Position numbers and translations under genes: made by a program
Part shown: positions 5,827 through 12,594 of the stretch, in pieces
How the letters are laid out: each line of letters starts with the position of its first letter
How positions within the stretch are numbered: position 1 is the first letter of the stretch
DNA from: Actinomycetes bacterium
Lineage (GTDB): Bacteria; Actinomycetota; Actinomycetes; Actinomycetales; Cellulomonadaceae
Length of the DNA stretch: 12,594 nucleotides
Assembly (NCBI GenBank): GCA_023390875.1
Contig: JAEWCA010000523.1
Coordinates: forward strand, 1 to 12,594
Direction of reading: 5' to 3'
The notes under the pieces: model-generated
What the model was told of the DNA's origin: nothing
Databases searched by the model: none
What the model saw: only the letters and a program-made list of their open reading frames with translations

Positions 5827-5851
5827 CCTCTCGGTCAAGCGCCTTGACTGA
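5827..5851 (-). promoter_or_regulatory. MarR operator candidate, copy 1 (marR side)
   Basis: The core GTCAAG-CGC-CTTGAC (5834-5848) is a perfect dyad, extended with one mismatch per side to 5831-5851. Read on the minus strand it shares 16 of 21 positions with copy 2 at 5878-5898. The match runs on into the ribosome binding site (TGACCGAGAGG on both sides). TTGACT here (5844-5849) can serve as the -35 box of the cupin promoter, with TAGCGT (5868-5873) 18 bases further on. Confidence 0.65.
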
Positions 5852-5877
5852 CGCGCCGATCCGCTCGTAGCGTCGAC

Positions 5878-5902
5878 TCAGTCAACCTACCTGACCGAGA
5901 GG
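5878..5902 (+). promoter_or_regulatory. MarR operator candidate, copy 2 (cupin side)
   Basis: The second copy of the near-palindrome starts TCAGTCAA and ends CTGACCGA, followed by GAGAGG, the ribosome binding site of the cupin. It is a mirror image of copy 1 across 26 bp. Its minus-strand TTGACT (5885-5880) could be the -35 box of the MarR gene, with a weak GGATCG 17 bases on. A repressor bound to both sites would cover both -35 boxes. Confidence 0.65.
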
Positions 5903-5909
5903 CGCTCCT

Positions 5910-6281
5910 GTGTCCGTCACCCGCTCCGCCGATGCCGTCGTGCACGAGATGCACGGCTTCCGCTTCGCGTCCGTCGCCACCCCCAGCCGCGGGACCAGGG
6001 CGCTCGCCGTCTGGACCGTCGCCGCGCCCGCCGGCTCGGAAAGTCCGTGCCACACGATGAGCGAGGAGGAGGTGCTCGTCGTGCAGGCGGGCCGTGTGGT
6101 CGCGCACGTCGGCGACGAGCACTGGGAACTGCGACCCGGCGACGGCGTCGTCGTACCCGCCGGCGAGCCGTTCCAGCTTCGCAACCCGTACGACGAGGAC
6201 GCGGCGCTGCTTGCGTGCACGAGCGCCGGGATGCGGGCGACCGTCGGCGACACCGTCCTCACGCCGCCGTGGGGCGAGTGA
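5910..6281 (+). CDS. Small cupin-domain protein
   Basis: A 123-residue single-domain cupin. Motif 1 is at about 47-61 (CHTMSEEEVLVVQAG; H48, E53/E54, G61) and motif 2 at about 77-91 (GDGVVVPAGEPFQLRN; G77, P83, G85). Two usual metal ligands differ: motif 1 has only one His, and the motif 2 His is Q89. Metal binding may therefore be weak or altered, and the protein may be a ligand-binding or non-enzymatic cupin. The GTG at 5910 has GAGAGG (5897-5902) seven bases upstream. It is divergent from the MarR gene, a common arrangement for a stress- or xenobiotic-responsive pair. Its last 23 bases overlap the end of the convergent dehydrogenase gene. Confidence 0.85.
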   Translation: MSVTRSADAVVHEMHGFRFASVATPSRGTRALAVWTVAAPAGSESPCHTMSEEEVLVVQAGRVVAHVGDEHWELRPGDGVVVPAGEPFQLRNPYDEDAALLACTSAGMRATVGDTVLTPPWGE

Positions 6282-7089
6282 CGCGGCCGTAGCCGAACTG
6301 GGCCCGCGTGAGCGCGTCGAACGTGCGGTCCGGCAGGAACGTGGCGAGCGCGACGGCGACGCGGGCGCCCTTGCCGACGCGGTAGCGAGTGCGCGGCTTC
6401 GGCTCCAGGGCGGCGCAGGCGACGACCGCGGCGACCTGGTCGACCGTGCTCATCTGCTTCGCGACCTGGCCGCTCGCGAAGTACCGCCGCATGGCGTCGG
6501 CCATCGCCCGGTACGGGCCCGTGCCGGACGCCTCCGCCAGCCGGTCCATCGCGGTGTCGTGCCAGCCGGTGTCGACGTACGACGGCTGCACGACGGCGAC
6601 GTCGACGCCGAACTGGCCGACCTCGCCGCGCAGCGAGTCGGACAGCGCCTCGAGAGCGAACTTGGACGCGTGGTACCAGCCGCCGAGCGGCGCGGCGAAC
6701 TCGCCGGCGAGCGACGACACGTTGACGATGCGGCCCGCGCCGGCCGCGCGCATGCCGGGCAGGACGGCCTGGATCAGGCGGGCGGCGCCGAGCACGTTGA
6801 CCTCGAGCTGGCGGCGGGCGTCGTCGATCGACGTCTCCTCGACCGAGCCGAACTCGCCGTAGCCGGCGCAGTTGACGAGGACGTCGATCGTGCCGACCTC
6901 GTCGAGCACGTGGCGCACGGCGGCGTCGACCGAGGCGTCGTCGGTGAGGTCGAGGGGGACCGGGGTGACACCTGCGGGCAGGTCGTGCGTGCGGCGGGCC
7001 GCGCCGAACACCCGGTGGCCGGAGGCGGCGAGGAGCTCGGCGGTGCGGCGGCCGATACCGGAGGACGCGCCGGTGACGAGGACGTTCAT
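6259..7089 (-). CDS. Short-chain dehydrogenase/reductase (SDR)
   Basis: A 276-residue classical SDR using NAD(P)H. The nucleotide-binding motif TGASSGIG is at 6-13, NCAG at 73-76 and the structural Asn at N98 (LEVNVLG). The catalytic residues are S126 (NVSS), Y139 and K143 (YHASK). The R-R pair after the second strand (32-33) suggests a preference for NADP. The C-terminal extension (about 180-276) is typical of the ketoreductase/oxidoreductase subgroup often paired with TetR regulators. The ATG at 7089 starts the first beta strand directly, so no longer form is likely. The divergent TetR gene and the dyad between them suggest repression by that regulator. The 3' end overlaps the cupin gene by 23 bp, tail to tail. 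The substrate is unknown. Confidence 0.94.
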   Translation of the reverse strand: MNVLVTGASSGIGRRTAELLAASGHRVFGAARRTHDLPAGVTPVPLDLTDDASVDAAVRHVLDEVGTIDVLVNCAGYGEFGSVEETSIDDARRQLEVNVLGAARLIQAVLPGMRAAGAGRIVNVSSLAGEFAAPLGGWYHASKFALEALSDSLRGEVGQFGVDVAVVQPSYVDTGWHDTAMDRLAEASGTGPYRAMADAMRRYFASGQVAKQMSTVDQVAAVVACAALEPKPRTRYRVGKGARVAVALATFLPDRTFDALTRAQFGYGRVTRPTAA

Positions 7090-7111
7090 GGTCTTCTCCC
7101 GAGGTGGTTAC

Positions 7112-7128
7112 TGTGAACGTGATTCACA
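7112..7128. promoter_or_regulatory. TetR operator candidate between SDR and tetR-type gene
   Basis: TGTGAA (7112-7117) and TTCACA (7123-7128) form a perfect dyad with a five-base centre. It lies midway between the two divergent start codons and next to a possible -10 element (TACGAT, 7144-7149), as expected for an operator controlling both genes. Confidence 0.65.
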
Positions 7129-7156
7129 TTTACAGAAGTACCGTACGATGGGCGCC

Positions 7157-7831
7157 ATGCCAGGTCAAGGGGATGCACCGAAGACGGACGGCTCGAAGGC
7201 CCTTCGGGTGCTGTGGGGCGCGGAGGGCGGCACCGCACGCGGACCGCGCCCACGTCTGTCCATCGCGCAGGTCGCGGACGCCGCCGTCGCGATCGCCGAC
7301 GCGCGAGGGCTCGAGAGTGTGACGCTCGCCAACGTCGCCGCCGACCTCGGCATGACGACGTCCGCGCTGTACCGCTACGTCGACTCCAAGGACGTGCTCG
7401 TCGAGCTCATGGTCGACGTCGCGGTCGGGGAGCCGCCGGTGCTGAGCGCCACGGCGTGGCAGGACGCCGCCCGCGCGTGGTCCTGGGCGTTGCGCGAGCG
7501 CTACCGGCTCCACCCGTGGCTCGCCCAGGTCGCGCCTGGCGGGCCGCCCCGGGTCCCGAACCCCGTCGGGTGGATCGCCGCACTCGTCGAGGCGCTCGCG
7601 GACGAGCCCGGGCTCGACGGCATGCGGGTCGCGCTGCTGCTCGACGGGCTGGTCCGCAGCCACGCGGCGGTCGCCGGCGCCTCGGGCTCCGAACCGCCCG
7701 AGTGGCTCCCGGGTGTGCTGGCCGCCCGGCACCCCGCGCTCGCCTCCGCGATGGACCGTGACTGGTCCGACCCGGACGCCGAGCTCACGTTCGCCCTCGA
7801 CGTCGTCCTGCGAGGTCTGTCGACCCGCTGA
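7157..7831 (+). CDS. TetR-family transcriptional repressor
   Basis: A 224-residue repressor. After a charged N-terminal leader (1-35), the HTH occupies about 35-83: LSIAQVADAAVAIADARGLESVTLANVAADLGMTTSALYRYVDSKDVLVELM, with recognition helix TTSALYRYV. The ligand domain is of the TetR C-terminal type (WQDAARAWSWALRERYRLHPWLAQV, then GWIAALVEALADEPGLDG). I choose the ATG at 7157 because TACGAT ends seven bases before it, a leaderless arrangement. The ATG at 7148, in frame, would add three residues. It is divergent from the dehydrogenase, and the pair with its operator forms a self-contained unit. The stop codon overlaps the operator-like dyad of the next gene. Confidence 0.9.
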   Translation: MPGQGDAPKTDGSKALRVLWGAEGGTARGPRPRLSIAQVADAAVAIADARGLESVTLANVAADLGMTTSALYRYVDSKDVLVELMVDVAVGEPPVLSATAWQDAARAWSWALRERYRLHPWLAQVAPGGPPRVPNPVGWIAALVEALADEPGLDGMRVALLLDGLVRSHAAVAGASGSEPPEWLPGVLAARHPALASAMDRDWSDPDAELTFALDVVLRGLSTR

Positions 7832-7847
7832 TAGCATCTCCTATCAG
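7828..7847. promoter_or_regulatory. Dyad upstream of HTH/nucleotidyltransferase operon
   Basis: CTGATAG (7828-7834) and CTATCAG (7841-7847) are perfect reverse complements around six bases. The left arm contains the stop codon of the TetR gene and the right arm touches the ribosome binding site AGGAGG (7846-7851) of the next gene. It could be the autoregulatory operator of the HTH protein, as in toxin-antitoxin operons, or a weak terminator of the TetR gene. Confidence 0.55.
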
Positions 7848-7856
7848 GAGGCGGAG

Positions 7857-8414
7857 ATGAAGACTCTGGAGGAGCGCGCGGCCGAGGCCGACGAGCTCGT
7901 CGAGCGCGGCCGGCGCCTGCTCGTCGAGGTCGTCCACGAAGCCTCCGAGCAGGGGATGTCGCAGCGGCAGGTCGCCGCGCTCGTCGGCCGATCCCAGCCG
8001 GAGGTCGCACGCCTGCTCGCCAAGCCGCCACGCACGGTCCCGACGGTCGGTCAGGTCGCCGAGCGGATGGCCGACCTGGTGGCCGAAGGCCACGAGCACC
8101 AGGCGCTGCGGGTCATGCTCGACGGCGTCAACCGGCTGCCCGCGCCCGGCTCTCCGGCGGAGGCCCGCGCGTCGCTGCGTCGGCCGGCCTCGACAGGCGA
8201 CAGTCGCTGGGACGCGCTCCTGGCTGCCGCGGTCGCCTACCGGGCGCGCCTCGCCGGCGTGCGCGTCCCGACGTGGACGGCGGTGCCACCGCTCCGGCAG
8301 TTCTGGTGGCCGGCCGGTGAGCGTGCCGGCCGTGCGATGGCCATGAAGCGCACCCCGGTCGAGTTCAAGCGCCTCGGCATCTGGTTCGACGAACGAAACT
8401 TCCGCACCGCATGA
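7857..8414 (+). CDS. HTH protein, putative antitoxin of nucleotidyltransferase pair
   Basis: A 185-residue cytosolic protein with an N-terminal helix, a helix-turn-helix at about 34-56 (MSQRQVAALVGRSQPEVARLL) and an all-helical middle region. The conserved C-terminus includes LRQFWWP and RTPVEFKRLGIWFDERNF (165-182), seen in many actinobacterial proteins encoded just before DUF6036 nucleotidyltransferases. The ATG at 7857 has a perfect AGGAGG five bases upstream. The stop overlaps the start of the next gene by four bases (ATGA), so the two are translationally coupled. By gene order, HTH and coupling it looks like an antitoxin that also represses its operon through the upstream dyad; this role is inferred. 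The track starting earlier in the same frame is overlapped by the TetR gene and rejected. Confidence 0.8.
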   Translation: MKTLEERAAEADELVERGRRLLVEVVHEASEQGMSQRQVAALVGRSQPEVARLLAKPPRTVPTVGQVAERMADLVAEGHEHQALRVMLDGVNRLPAPGSPAEARASLRRPASTGDSRWDALLAAAVAYRARLAGVRVPTWTAVPPLRQFWWPAGERAGRAMAMKRTPVEFKRLGIWFDERNFRTA

Positions 8415-8968
8415 GCGCCGCGGAGCTGTCACGGGCGCAGATCGTGGAGCTGCTCACCGAGCTCGGCGCCCGCCTCGACGCGGCCGGCGTGCACGGCGAC
8501 CTGTACGTCGTCGGCGGAGCGGCGATGGCGCTGCAGTTCGACGCGCGCGACGTCACGCGCGACGTCGACGCCGTCTTCGCGCCACCGACCGAGGTGCGCC
8601 GGGTGGCGGCCGAGCTCGCGGCCGAGCGGCACCTGCCAGACGGGTGGCTGAACTCGGCGGCCGGGGCCTTCATGCCGGGCCGCGCGCAGGTCCCCCCGCT
8701 CGTTCTCGACGTCCCCGGTCTGTCCGTGGCCTCGGCGCCCGCCGAGCACCTGCTGGCGATGAAGCTCGCCGCGGGCCGGTACGGGCGCGACCTCGACGAC
8801 ATCGCGACGCTGCTCGACGTTCTCGGGATCGACGACCCGGCGGAGGCCGTGCGGATCGCACGCGACCTGTACGGGCCGGACTCGGTGGTGCTGTCCGACC
8901 CGGACGGCTCCGACGAGCTCCTCGCACAGGACGCGCTGGACCTGTCCCGGCGTCGCCGCGAGGGCTAG
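8411..8968 (+). CDS. DUF6036-type nucleotidyltransferase, putative toxin
   Basis: A 185-residue protein of the nucleotidyltransferase superfamily. The core signature is present: VVGGAAMAL (33-41) with G35-G36, then TRDVDAVF (49-56) with the two metal-binding acidic residues D51 and D53, and a third acidic residue D100 in LVLDVPG. The downstream helix AMKLAAGRYGRDLDDIATLL (116-135) is typical of the DUF6036/AbiEii-like branch. With the HTH partner it resembles toxin-antitoxin or abortive-infection modules in which the enzyme adds nucleotides to tRNA or protein; this activity is inferred, not shown. The start ATG at 8411 overlaps the previous stop. It is followed by the convergent XRE gene with about one base between stops, so no terminator fits there. 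Confidence 0.85.
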   Translation: MSAAELSRAQIVELLTELGARLDAAGVHGDLYVVGGAAMALQFDARDVTRDVDAVFAPPTEVRRVAAELAAERHLPDGWLNSAAGAFMPGRAQVPPLVLDVPGLSVASAPAEHLLAMKLAAGRYGRDLDDIATLLDVLGIDDPAEAVRIARDLYGPDSVVLSDPDGSDELLAQDALDLSRRRREG

Positions 8969-8969
8969 C

Positions 8970-9206
8970 TCAGTCCTCCCGCGCGGGGGCCACGTCGAGC
9001 AGGTCGCCCGGGGTGCAGCCGAGCGCGTCGCACACCGCCGTGAGCGTGCTGAACCGGATGGCCCGCGCGCGCCCGTTCTTCAGGACGGACAGGTTCGCCA
9101 CGGTGATGCCCGTCGCGGCGGCGAGCTGCACGAGGGTCATGCCGCGCTCGTCGAGCAGCGTGCCGAGCCGGCTGACGACGCGGTGCGATGCGTCGTCGTC
9201 GGTCAT
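8970..9206 (-). CDS. XRE-family HTH regulator (YozG-like)
   Basis: A 78-residue single-domain Cro/C1-type HTH protein. The HTH runs over about 23-57 (MTLVQLAAATGITVANLSVLKNGRARAIRFSTL), then ALGCTPGDLLDVAP, which identifies the short XRE group encoded next to DUF2975 membrane proteins. The start ATG at 9206 overlaps the upstream stop codon (ATGA), so it is translationally coupled to the DUF2975 gene. A longer frame upstream is only the shadow of that gene. It likely controls its own operon through the repeated sites at 9927-9981. Confidence 0.92.
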   Translation of the reverse strand: MTDDDASHRVVSRLGTLLDERGMTLVQLAAATGITVANLSVLKNGRARAIRFSTLTAVCDALGCTPGDLLDVAPARED

Positions 9207-9916
9207 ACGAGGCCGTCCGTGTCGGCGGCGAGGCGGGCTCCACGGGCGGCGGCCGCGGCGAGCGCGCCCAGCAGCAGCGCGACGAGCAGCGGCCACCAGG
9301 TCACGTGGACGTCCGGGACGAGCCACCCGGACGGAAGGTCCCACGTACGGACGCCGTTGCTCAGGGTCGACTGCTCGCCGAGCGCGACGACCCGCGGCGC
9401 GGCGAGCGCGGGCAGGACGACGGCGAAGAGCCAGGCGCCGGCGACGACGGACGCCGCGACCGTGAGCCGTCCAGCCCCGCCTGCCGTGAAGGGGCGGCCC
9501 GCCGCCGTCGCGCGCAGCACGGGCAGGAGCAGCAGGGCCACGGCCCCGCCGGCGACGAGCCCGAGCCAGCCCGGCACACCGGCGAGGGCGGCGGTCAGCG
9601 GGTCCGCGTCGAGCATGTTCAGGACGAGCGGCCCCGTCGGCTGCGCGGGCAGGGGCTCACCCGACGGCCACACGTCGGCCGAGGTGGACGGCTCGCACCC
9701 GTCGCCCTCGACGCACGGTACGACGACCTCCGACCATGCCGGCGCGGACGGGCCCATCGCGACGGGCACCGCGGCCGCCCCGTCGAGCACGCCGCGCACC
9801 CCGGTGACCACGCCGACCACGACGGCCAGCCACGCGGCCACCACGAGGATCCCGACGACGGTCGCGGTCGCGACGTCCCGCCGCACGGTCGTACGGGTGC
9901 TCTCCGTCGTGGTCAT
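9203..9916 (-). CDS. DUF2975 membrane protein
   Basis: A 237-residue integral membrane protein with four hydrophobic segments at about 18-40, 112-134, 152-173 and 207-225. The first extracytoplasmic loop (42-110) is long and contains two cysteines (C68, C74) that could form a disulphide. The family motif GRPFT is at 140-144. The function of DUF2975 is unknown. It is almost always followed by a small XRE regulator, as here, where the stop and start overlap by four bases. I choose the ATG at 9916, with a GGAGG ribosome binding site six bases upstream, over longer upstream frames without family similarity. Confidence 0.88.
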   Translation of the reverse strand: MTTTESTRTTVRRDVATATVVGILVVAAWLAVVVGVVTGVRGVLDGAAAVPVAMGPSAPAWSEVVVPCVEGDGCEPSTSADVWPSGEPLPAQPTGPLVLNMLDADPLTAALAGVPGWLGLVAGGAVALLLLPVLRATAAGRPFTAGGAGRLTVAASVVAGAWLFAVVLPALAAPRVVALGEQSTLSNGVRTWDLPSGWLVPDVHVTWWPLLVALLLGALAAAAARGARLAADTDGLV

Positions 9917-9926
9917 CGCCCGACCT

Positions 9927-9981
9927 CCATATCGATGATCGATGTGCTGCTGTCGTCGACCATATCGACGGTCGAGATGCT
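9927..9981. promoter_or_regulatory. Tandem 22-bp operator-like repeats upstream of DUF2975/XRE operon
   Basis: Two copies begin CCATATCGA at 9927 and 9960 and end TGCT at 9948 and 9981, matching at 18 of 22 positions and starting 33 bp apart (about three helical turns). Each contains paired TCGA tetramers; in copy 1 ATCGATGATCGAT is nearly a perfect dyad. On the minus strand, TATGGT inside copy 2 (9964-9959) is a possible -10 element. These are good candidates for binding by the XRE regulator. Confidence 0.6.
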
Positions 9982-10078
9982 CGACTTGAGCGCCGAGCAC
10001 GACGAGCTCGGATGCCCCGGGCGACGTGGTGACGTACTTCGTCGTGCCCCCGCCTGGCATGCGACCCCCGGTCGTGGC

Positions 10079-10091
10079 TAGCGTGCGAGAG
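10079..10091 (+). promoter_or_regulatory. Possible leaderless promoter of glycogen phosphorylase
   Basis: TAGCGT (10079-10084) ends seven bases before the GTG at 10092. The purine run GAGAGG there directly abuts that GTG and is too close to act as a normal ribosome binding site, which favours a leaderless start. CTGGCA (10054-10059) is a weak -35 candidate. Confidence 0.4.
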
Positions 10092-12563
10092 GTGACCCAG
10101 AACACGGAACCCATCGCCACCCGCGAGCGCACGGTCGACGGCTTCACGCGCGAGTTCCTGCGTGAGCTCAACTTCGGGCAGGGCGTCGACCTGTCCCGGG
10201 CCTCGGTCAACGACCAGTACCTCGCCCTGGCGAGGACCGTCCGGCACTACCTCATGGTCCGCTGGCTCGAGACGCTGCGCCGGCAGCAGGAGCTCCAGGC
10301 CAAGTCGGTGGCCTACCTGTCGGCGGAGTTCCTGCTCGGGCGGCAGCTCGACAACGCGCTGCTCGCCTCGGGGCTGCAGGACGTCGTCGAGGAGGGGCTG
10401 GGCAACCTGGGGATCGACCTCGCGACGCTGCGCGACGCCGAGGTGGAGCCCGGTCTCGGCAACGGCGGCCTCGGGCGGCTGGCGGCGTGCTTCGTCGACT
10501 CGCTCGCGACGATGAACGTGCCGTGCATCGGGTACGGGATCCGCTACGAGTACGGCATCTTCCGGCAGACGTTCGTCGACGGCTGGCAGGTCGAGAAGCC
10601 CGACAACTGGCTGGCCCTGGGGTCGCCGTGGGAGTTCCCGCACCCGGAGGCCGCGGTCACCGTCAACTTCGGCGGTCACACGGAGACGTACGACGACGAA
10701 GGCACCGAGCGGACCCGGTGGGTGCCGGGCTGGAGCGTGCTCGGCGTCCCGTACAACTACATGGTCCCGGGGTTCGAGAACGGCCGCGTCAACACGCTGC
10801 GGCTGTGGAGCGCGCAGGCGACGCGCGCGTTCGACCTGGAGATCTTCAACGCCGGCGACTACGCGGAGGCAGTCCGCGCGCAGACGTTCGCGGAGAACAT
10901 CTCGAAGGTCCTGTACCCCGAGGACTCGACCCCGCAGGGCAAGGAGCTGCGCCTGCAGCAGCAGTACTTCTTCGTCGCGTGCTCGCTGCGCAACTTCCTC
11001 GAGGAGGTGCTGCCCGACGGGTTCGACCTGCACAAGCTGCCCGACCGGATCATCTTCCAGCTCAACGACACGCACCCCGTCATCGCGATCCCGGAGCTCA
11101 TGCGGCTCCTGGTCGACGAGTACGAGTGGGGCTGGGACGACGCGTGGGCCACCGTCCAGCAGGTGTTCGCGTACACGTGCCACACGCTGCTGCCCGAGGC
11201 GCTCGAGGTGTGGTCCGCGGAGCTCATGGGCCGGCTCCTGCCGCGGCACCTGGAGATCATCTACCGCATCAACGAGGAGTTCCTCGAGGGCGTGCGCGAG
11301 CGCTACCCGGACGACGAGCTGCGGGTGCGGCGCATGTCGATCATCGCTGAGCACCCCGAGCGGTCGGTGCGGATGGCGTACCTCGCGACGGTCGCGGGCA
11401 CCAAGGTCAACGGCGTCGCGGCGCTGCACTCGCAGCTTCTGCGCGACAAGGTGCTGAGCGACTTCTCCGAGTACTTCCCGGAGAAGTTCACCAACGTCAC
11501 GAACGGCATCACGCCCCGCCGGTTCGTCCGGCTCGCCAACCCCGGCCTTTCGGGTCTCATCACGGGCGCGATCGGCGACGGGTGGGTCACGGACCTCGAG
11601 CGCCTCAAGGAGCTCGAGCCGCTCGCCGACGACGCCGAGTTCCGGCGGCTGTTCCGCGAGATCAAGACGAACAACAAGCACCGCCTCGTCGACGTGCTGC
11701 GCGAGCGGGACGGCATCGAGCTCGACCCCGACACGATGCTCGACGTCATGGTCAAGCGCCTGCACGAGTACAAGCGCCAGACGCTCAAGCTCCTGCACGT
11801 GGTGTCGCTGTACGAGCAGATCACGTCGGGCACGCTCGACGTCGAGAAGGTCACCCCGCGCACGTTCGCGTTCGGTGCGAAGGCCGCCCCCGGCTACCGG
11901 ATGGCCAAGCAGATCATCGGCCTCATCAACGCGGTGGGCCGCACGATCAACGAGGACCCCGCGGTCAAGGGGCGCCTGAGCATCGTGTTCCCCGCGAACT
12001 ACAACGTGACGCTCGCCGAGACGCTCATCCCGGCGGCCGACCTGTCCGAGCAGATCTCGCTCGCCGGCAAGGAGGCGTCGGGCACGGGCAACATGAAGTT
12101 CGCGCTCAACGGTGCCCTGACCATCGGCACCGACGACGGGGCGAACGTCGAGATCCGCGAGCTCGTCGGCGACGACAACTTCTTCCTGTTCGGGCTCACC
12201 GAGCCGGAGGTCGCGGAGATCGTCGACGCGGGCTACCACCCGACGTCGTACTACGAGTCGAACCGGACGCTGCGGCACGCGCTCGACCTCATCGCGTCCG
12301 GGAAGTTCTCGGGTGGCGACCGCCGGGTGTTCGAGCCCGTCGTCGCGAACCTGCTGCAGGAGGACCGGTTCCTGGTGCTGGCCGACTTCCAGTCGTACCT
12401 CGACGCGCAGGACCGGGTCGACGCCGCGTACGCCGACACCGAGGGATGGACCCGGTCGGCGGTGCTCAACGTGGCCCGCTCGGGGTTCTTCTCGTCCGAC
12501 CGCAGCATGGTCGACTACATCGACCGCATCTGGCACACGCCCCCGGTCGACCCGAACGCGTGA
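10092..12563 (+). CDS. glgP: Glycogen/maltodextrin phosphorylase (GT35)
   Basis: An 823-residue cytosolic enzyme that splits alpha-1,4-glucan ends with phosphate to give glucose 1-phosphate, using pyridoxal phosphate. All family landmarks are present: AYLSAEFLLGRQL near the N-terminus, PGLGNGGLGRLAACFVDSLA, YGIRYEYGIFRQ, FQLNDTHP, the FTNVTNGITPRRF strand, VKRLHEYKRQ, and the PLP site EASGTGNMKFALNGALTIGTDDGANVE with the Schiff-base lysine at K669 (codon 12096-12098). The length fits the short bacterial form, and no allosteric extension is seen. The start is uncertain: GTG 10092 fits a leaderless promoter and the first conserved segment (TVDGFTREFL), while in-frame GTGs at 10083 and 10026 would add 3 or 22 residues with no family similarity. 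It works in glycogen turnover; no other glg gene is in the window. Confidence 0.96.
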   Translation: MTQNTEPIATRERTVDGFTREFLRELNFGQGVDLSRASVNDQYLALARTVRHYLMVRWLETLRRQQELQAKSVAYLSAEFLLGRQLDNALLASGLQDVVEEGLGNLGIDLATLRDAEVEPGLGNGGLGRLAACFVDSLATMNVPCIGYGIRYEYGIFRQTFVDGWQVEKPDNWLALGSPWEFPHPEAAVTVNFGGHTETYDDEGTERTRWVPGWSVLGVPYNYMVPGFENGRVNTLRLWSAQATRAFDLEIFNAGDYAEAVRAQTFAENISKVLYPEDSTPQGKELRLQQQYFFVACSLRNFLEEVLPDGFDLHKLPDRIIFQLNDTHPVIAIPELMRLLVDEYEWGWDDAWATVQQVFAYTCHTLLPEALEVWSAELMGRLLPRHLEIIYRINEEFLEGVRERYPDDELRVRRMSIIAEHPERSVRMAYLATVAGTKVNGVAALHSQLLRDKVLSDFSEYFPEKFTNVTNGITPRRFVRLANPGLSGLITGAIGDGWVTDLERLKELEPLADDAEFRRLFREIKTNNKHRLVDVLRERDGIELDPDTMLDVMVKRLHEYKRQTLKLLHVVSLYEQITSGTLDVEKVTPRTFAFGAKAAPGYRMAKQIIGLINAVGRTINEDPAVKGRLSIVFPANYNVTLAETLIPAADLSEQISLAGKEASGTGNMKFALNGALTIGTDDGANVEIRELVGDDNFFLFGLTEPEVAEIVDAGYHPTSYYESNRTLRHALDLIASGKFSGGDRRVFEPVVANLLQEDRFLVLADFQSYLDAQDRVDAAYADTEGWTRSAVLNVARSGFFSSDRSMVDYIDRIWHTPPVDPNA

Positions 12564-12578
12564 CCCGCACCGCGGCCG

Positions 12579-12594
12579 GTCCCCGTCGCGGGAC
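12579..12594 (+). terminator. Partial hairpin at right edge
   Basis: GTCCC (12579-12583) and GGGAC (12590-12594) pair around a six-base loop, 16 bases past the phosphorylase stop. The window ends there, so the full stem cannot be judged. Confidence 0.3.

Noticed and set aside
6094..7116. A 340-residue plus-strand frame opposite the dehydrogenase
   Set aside because: Antisense shadow of the SDR gene; its composition is the usual Arg/Ala/Asp-rich pattern without motifs.
9657..12536. A 959-residue minus-strand reading frame
   Set aside because: It lies opposite glycogen phosphorylase, is rich in Arg, Val, Glu, Asp and Leu repeats typical of antisense frames in GC-rich DNA, and has no domain.
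1..12594. CRISPR arrays, tRNA or rRNA genes, integrase or transposase genes
   Set aside because: I looked for regularly spaced repeats, tRNA-like cloverleaf ends and recombinase motifs and saw none, so mobility of the rtcB island rests only on the duplicated rtcB ends and base composition.

Overview
The window is very GC-rich, with G/C-dominated third codon positions, frequent GTG starts and several possible leaderless promoters. It carries an actinobacterial-type glycogen phosphorylase and XRE/DUF2975, TetR/SDR and MarR/cupin gene pairs. Together these suggest a high-GC actinobacterium, perhaps a Cellulomonas-like member of the Micrococcales. The genus is an inference from gene content; no marker gene in the window fixes it.

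Layout. (1) 104-943: an aldo/keto reductase on the minus strand. (2) 1002-3648: a mosaic accessory region built in and around a broken rtcB (RNA 3'-phosphate ligase) gene. It has an intact rtcB 3' end (1045-1297), a divergent Pycsar-type antiphage pair (transmembrane effector 1314-1802 minus; nucleotide cyclase 2023-2754 plus), a second, decayed copy of the rtcB 3' region (2784-3020), an HNH endonuclease gene (3088-3534), and a decayed central piece of rtcB (3530-3648). The island genes use more A/T at third positions than the genes around them. (3) 3684-5239: a nucleoside-deoxyribosyltransferase-like DUF4406 protein divergent from a DeoR-family repressor, then an unrecognised 125-residue protein. 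(4) 5355-7831: two divergent regulator/enzyme units in series, MarR with a cupin and TetR with a short-chain dehydrogenase. Each has a palindromic operator candidate between its genes. (5) 7857-8968: a translationally coupled HTH protein and DUF6036 nucleotidyltransferase, resembling a toxin-antitoxin module. (6) 8970-9916: an XRE regulator coupled to a DUF2975 membrane protein, with two near-identical 22-bp sites upstream. (7) 10092-12563: glycogen/maltodextrin phosphorylase.

The main find is the Pycsar pair. The cyclase would sense infection and make a cyclic pyrimidine mononucleotide (cCMP or cUMP), which opens or activates the membrane effector and leads to membrane damage and abortive infection. 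The pairing is supported by sequence motifs I recognise in both proteins. The unusual aspects are the divergent gene order and the position between two copies of the rtcB 3' end. Next to it, an HNH gene interrupts the same rtcB immediately after its conserved Asn-Cys-x-His-Asn metal-binding segment.
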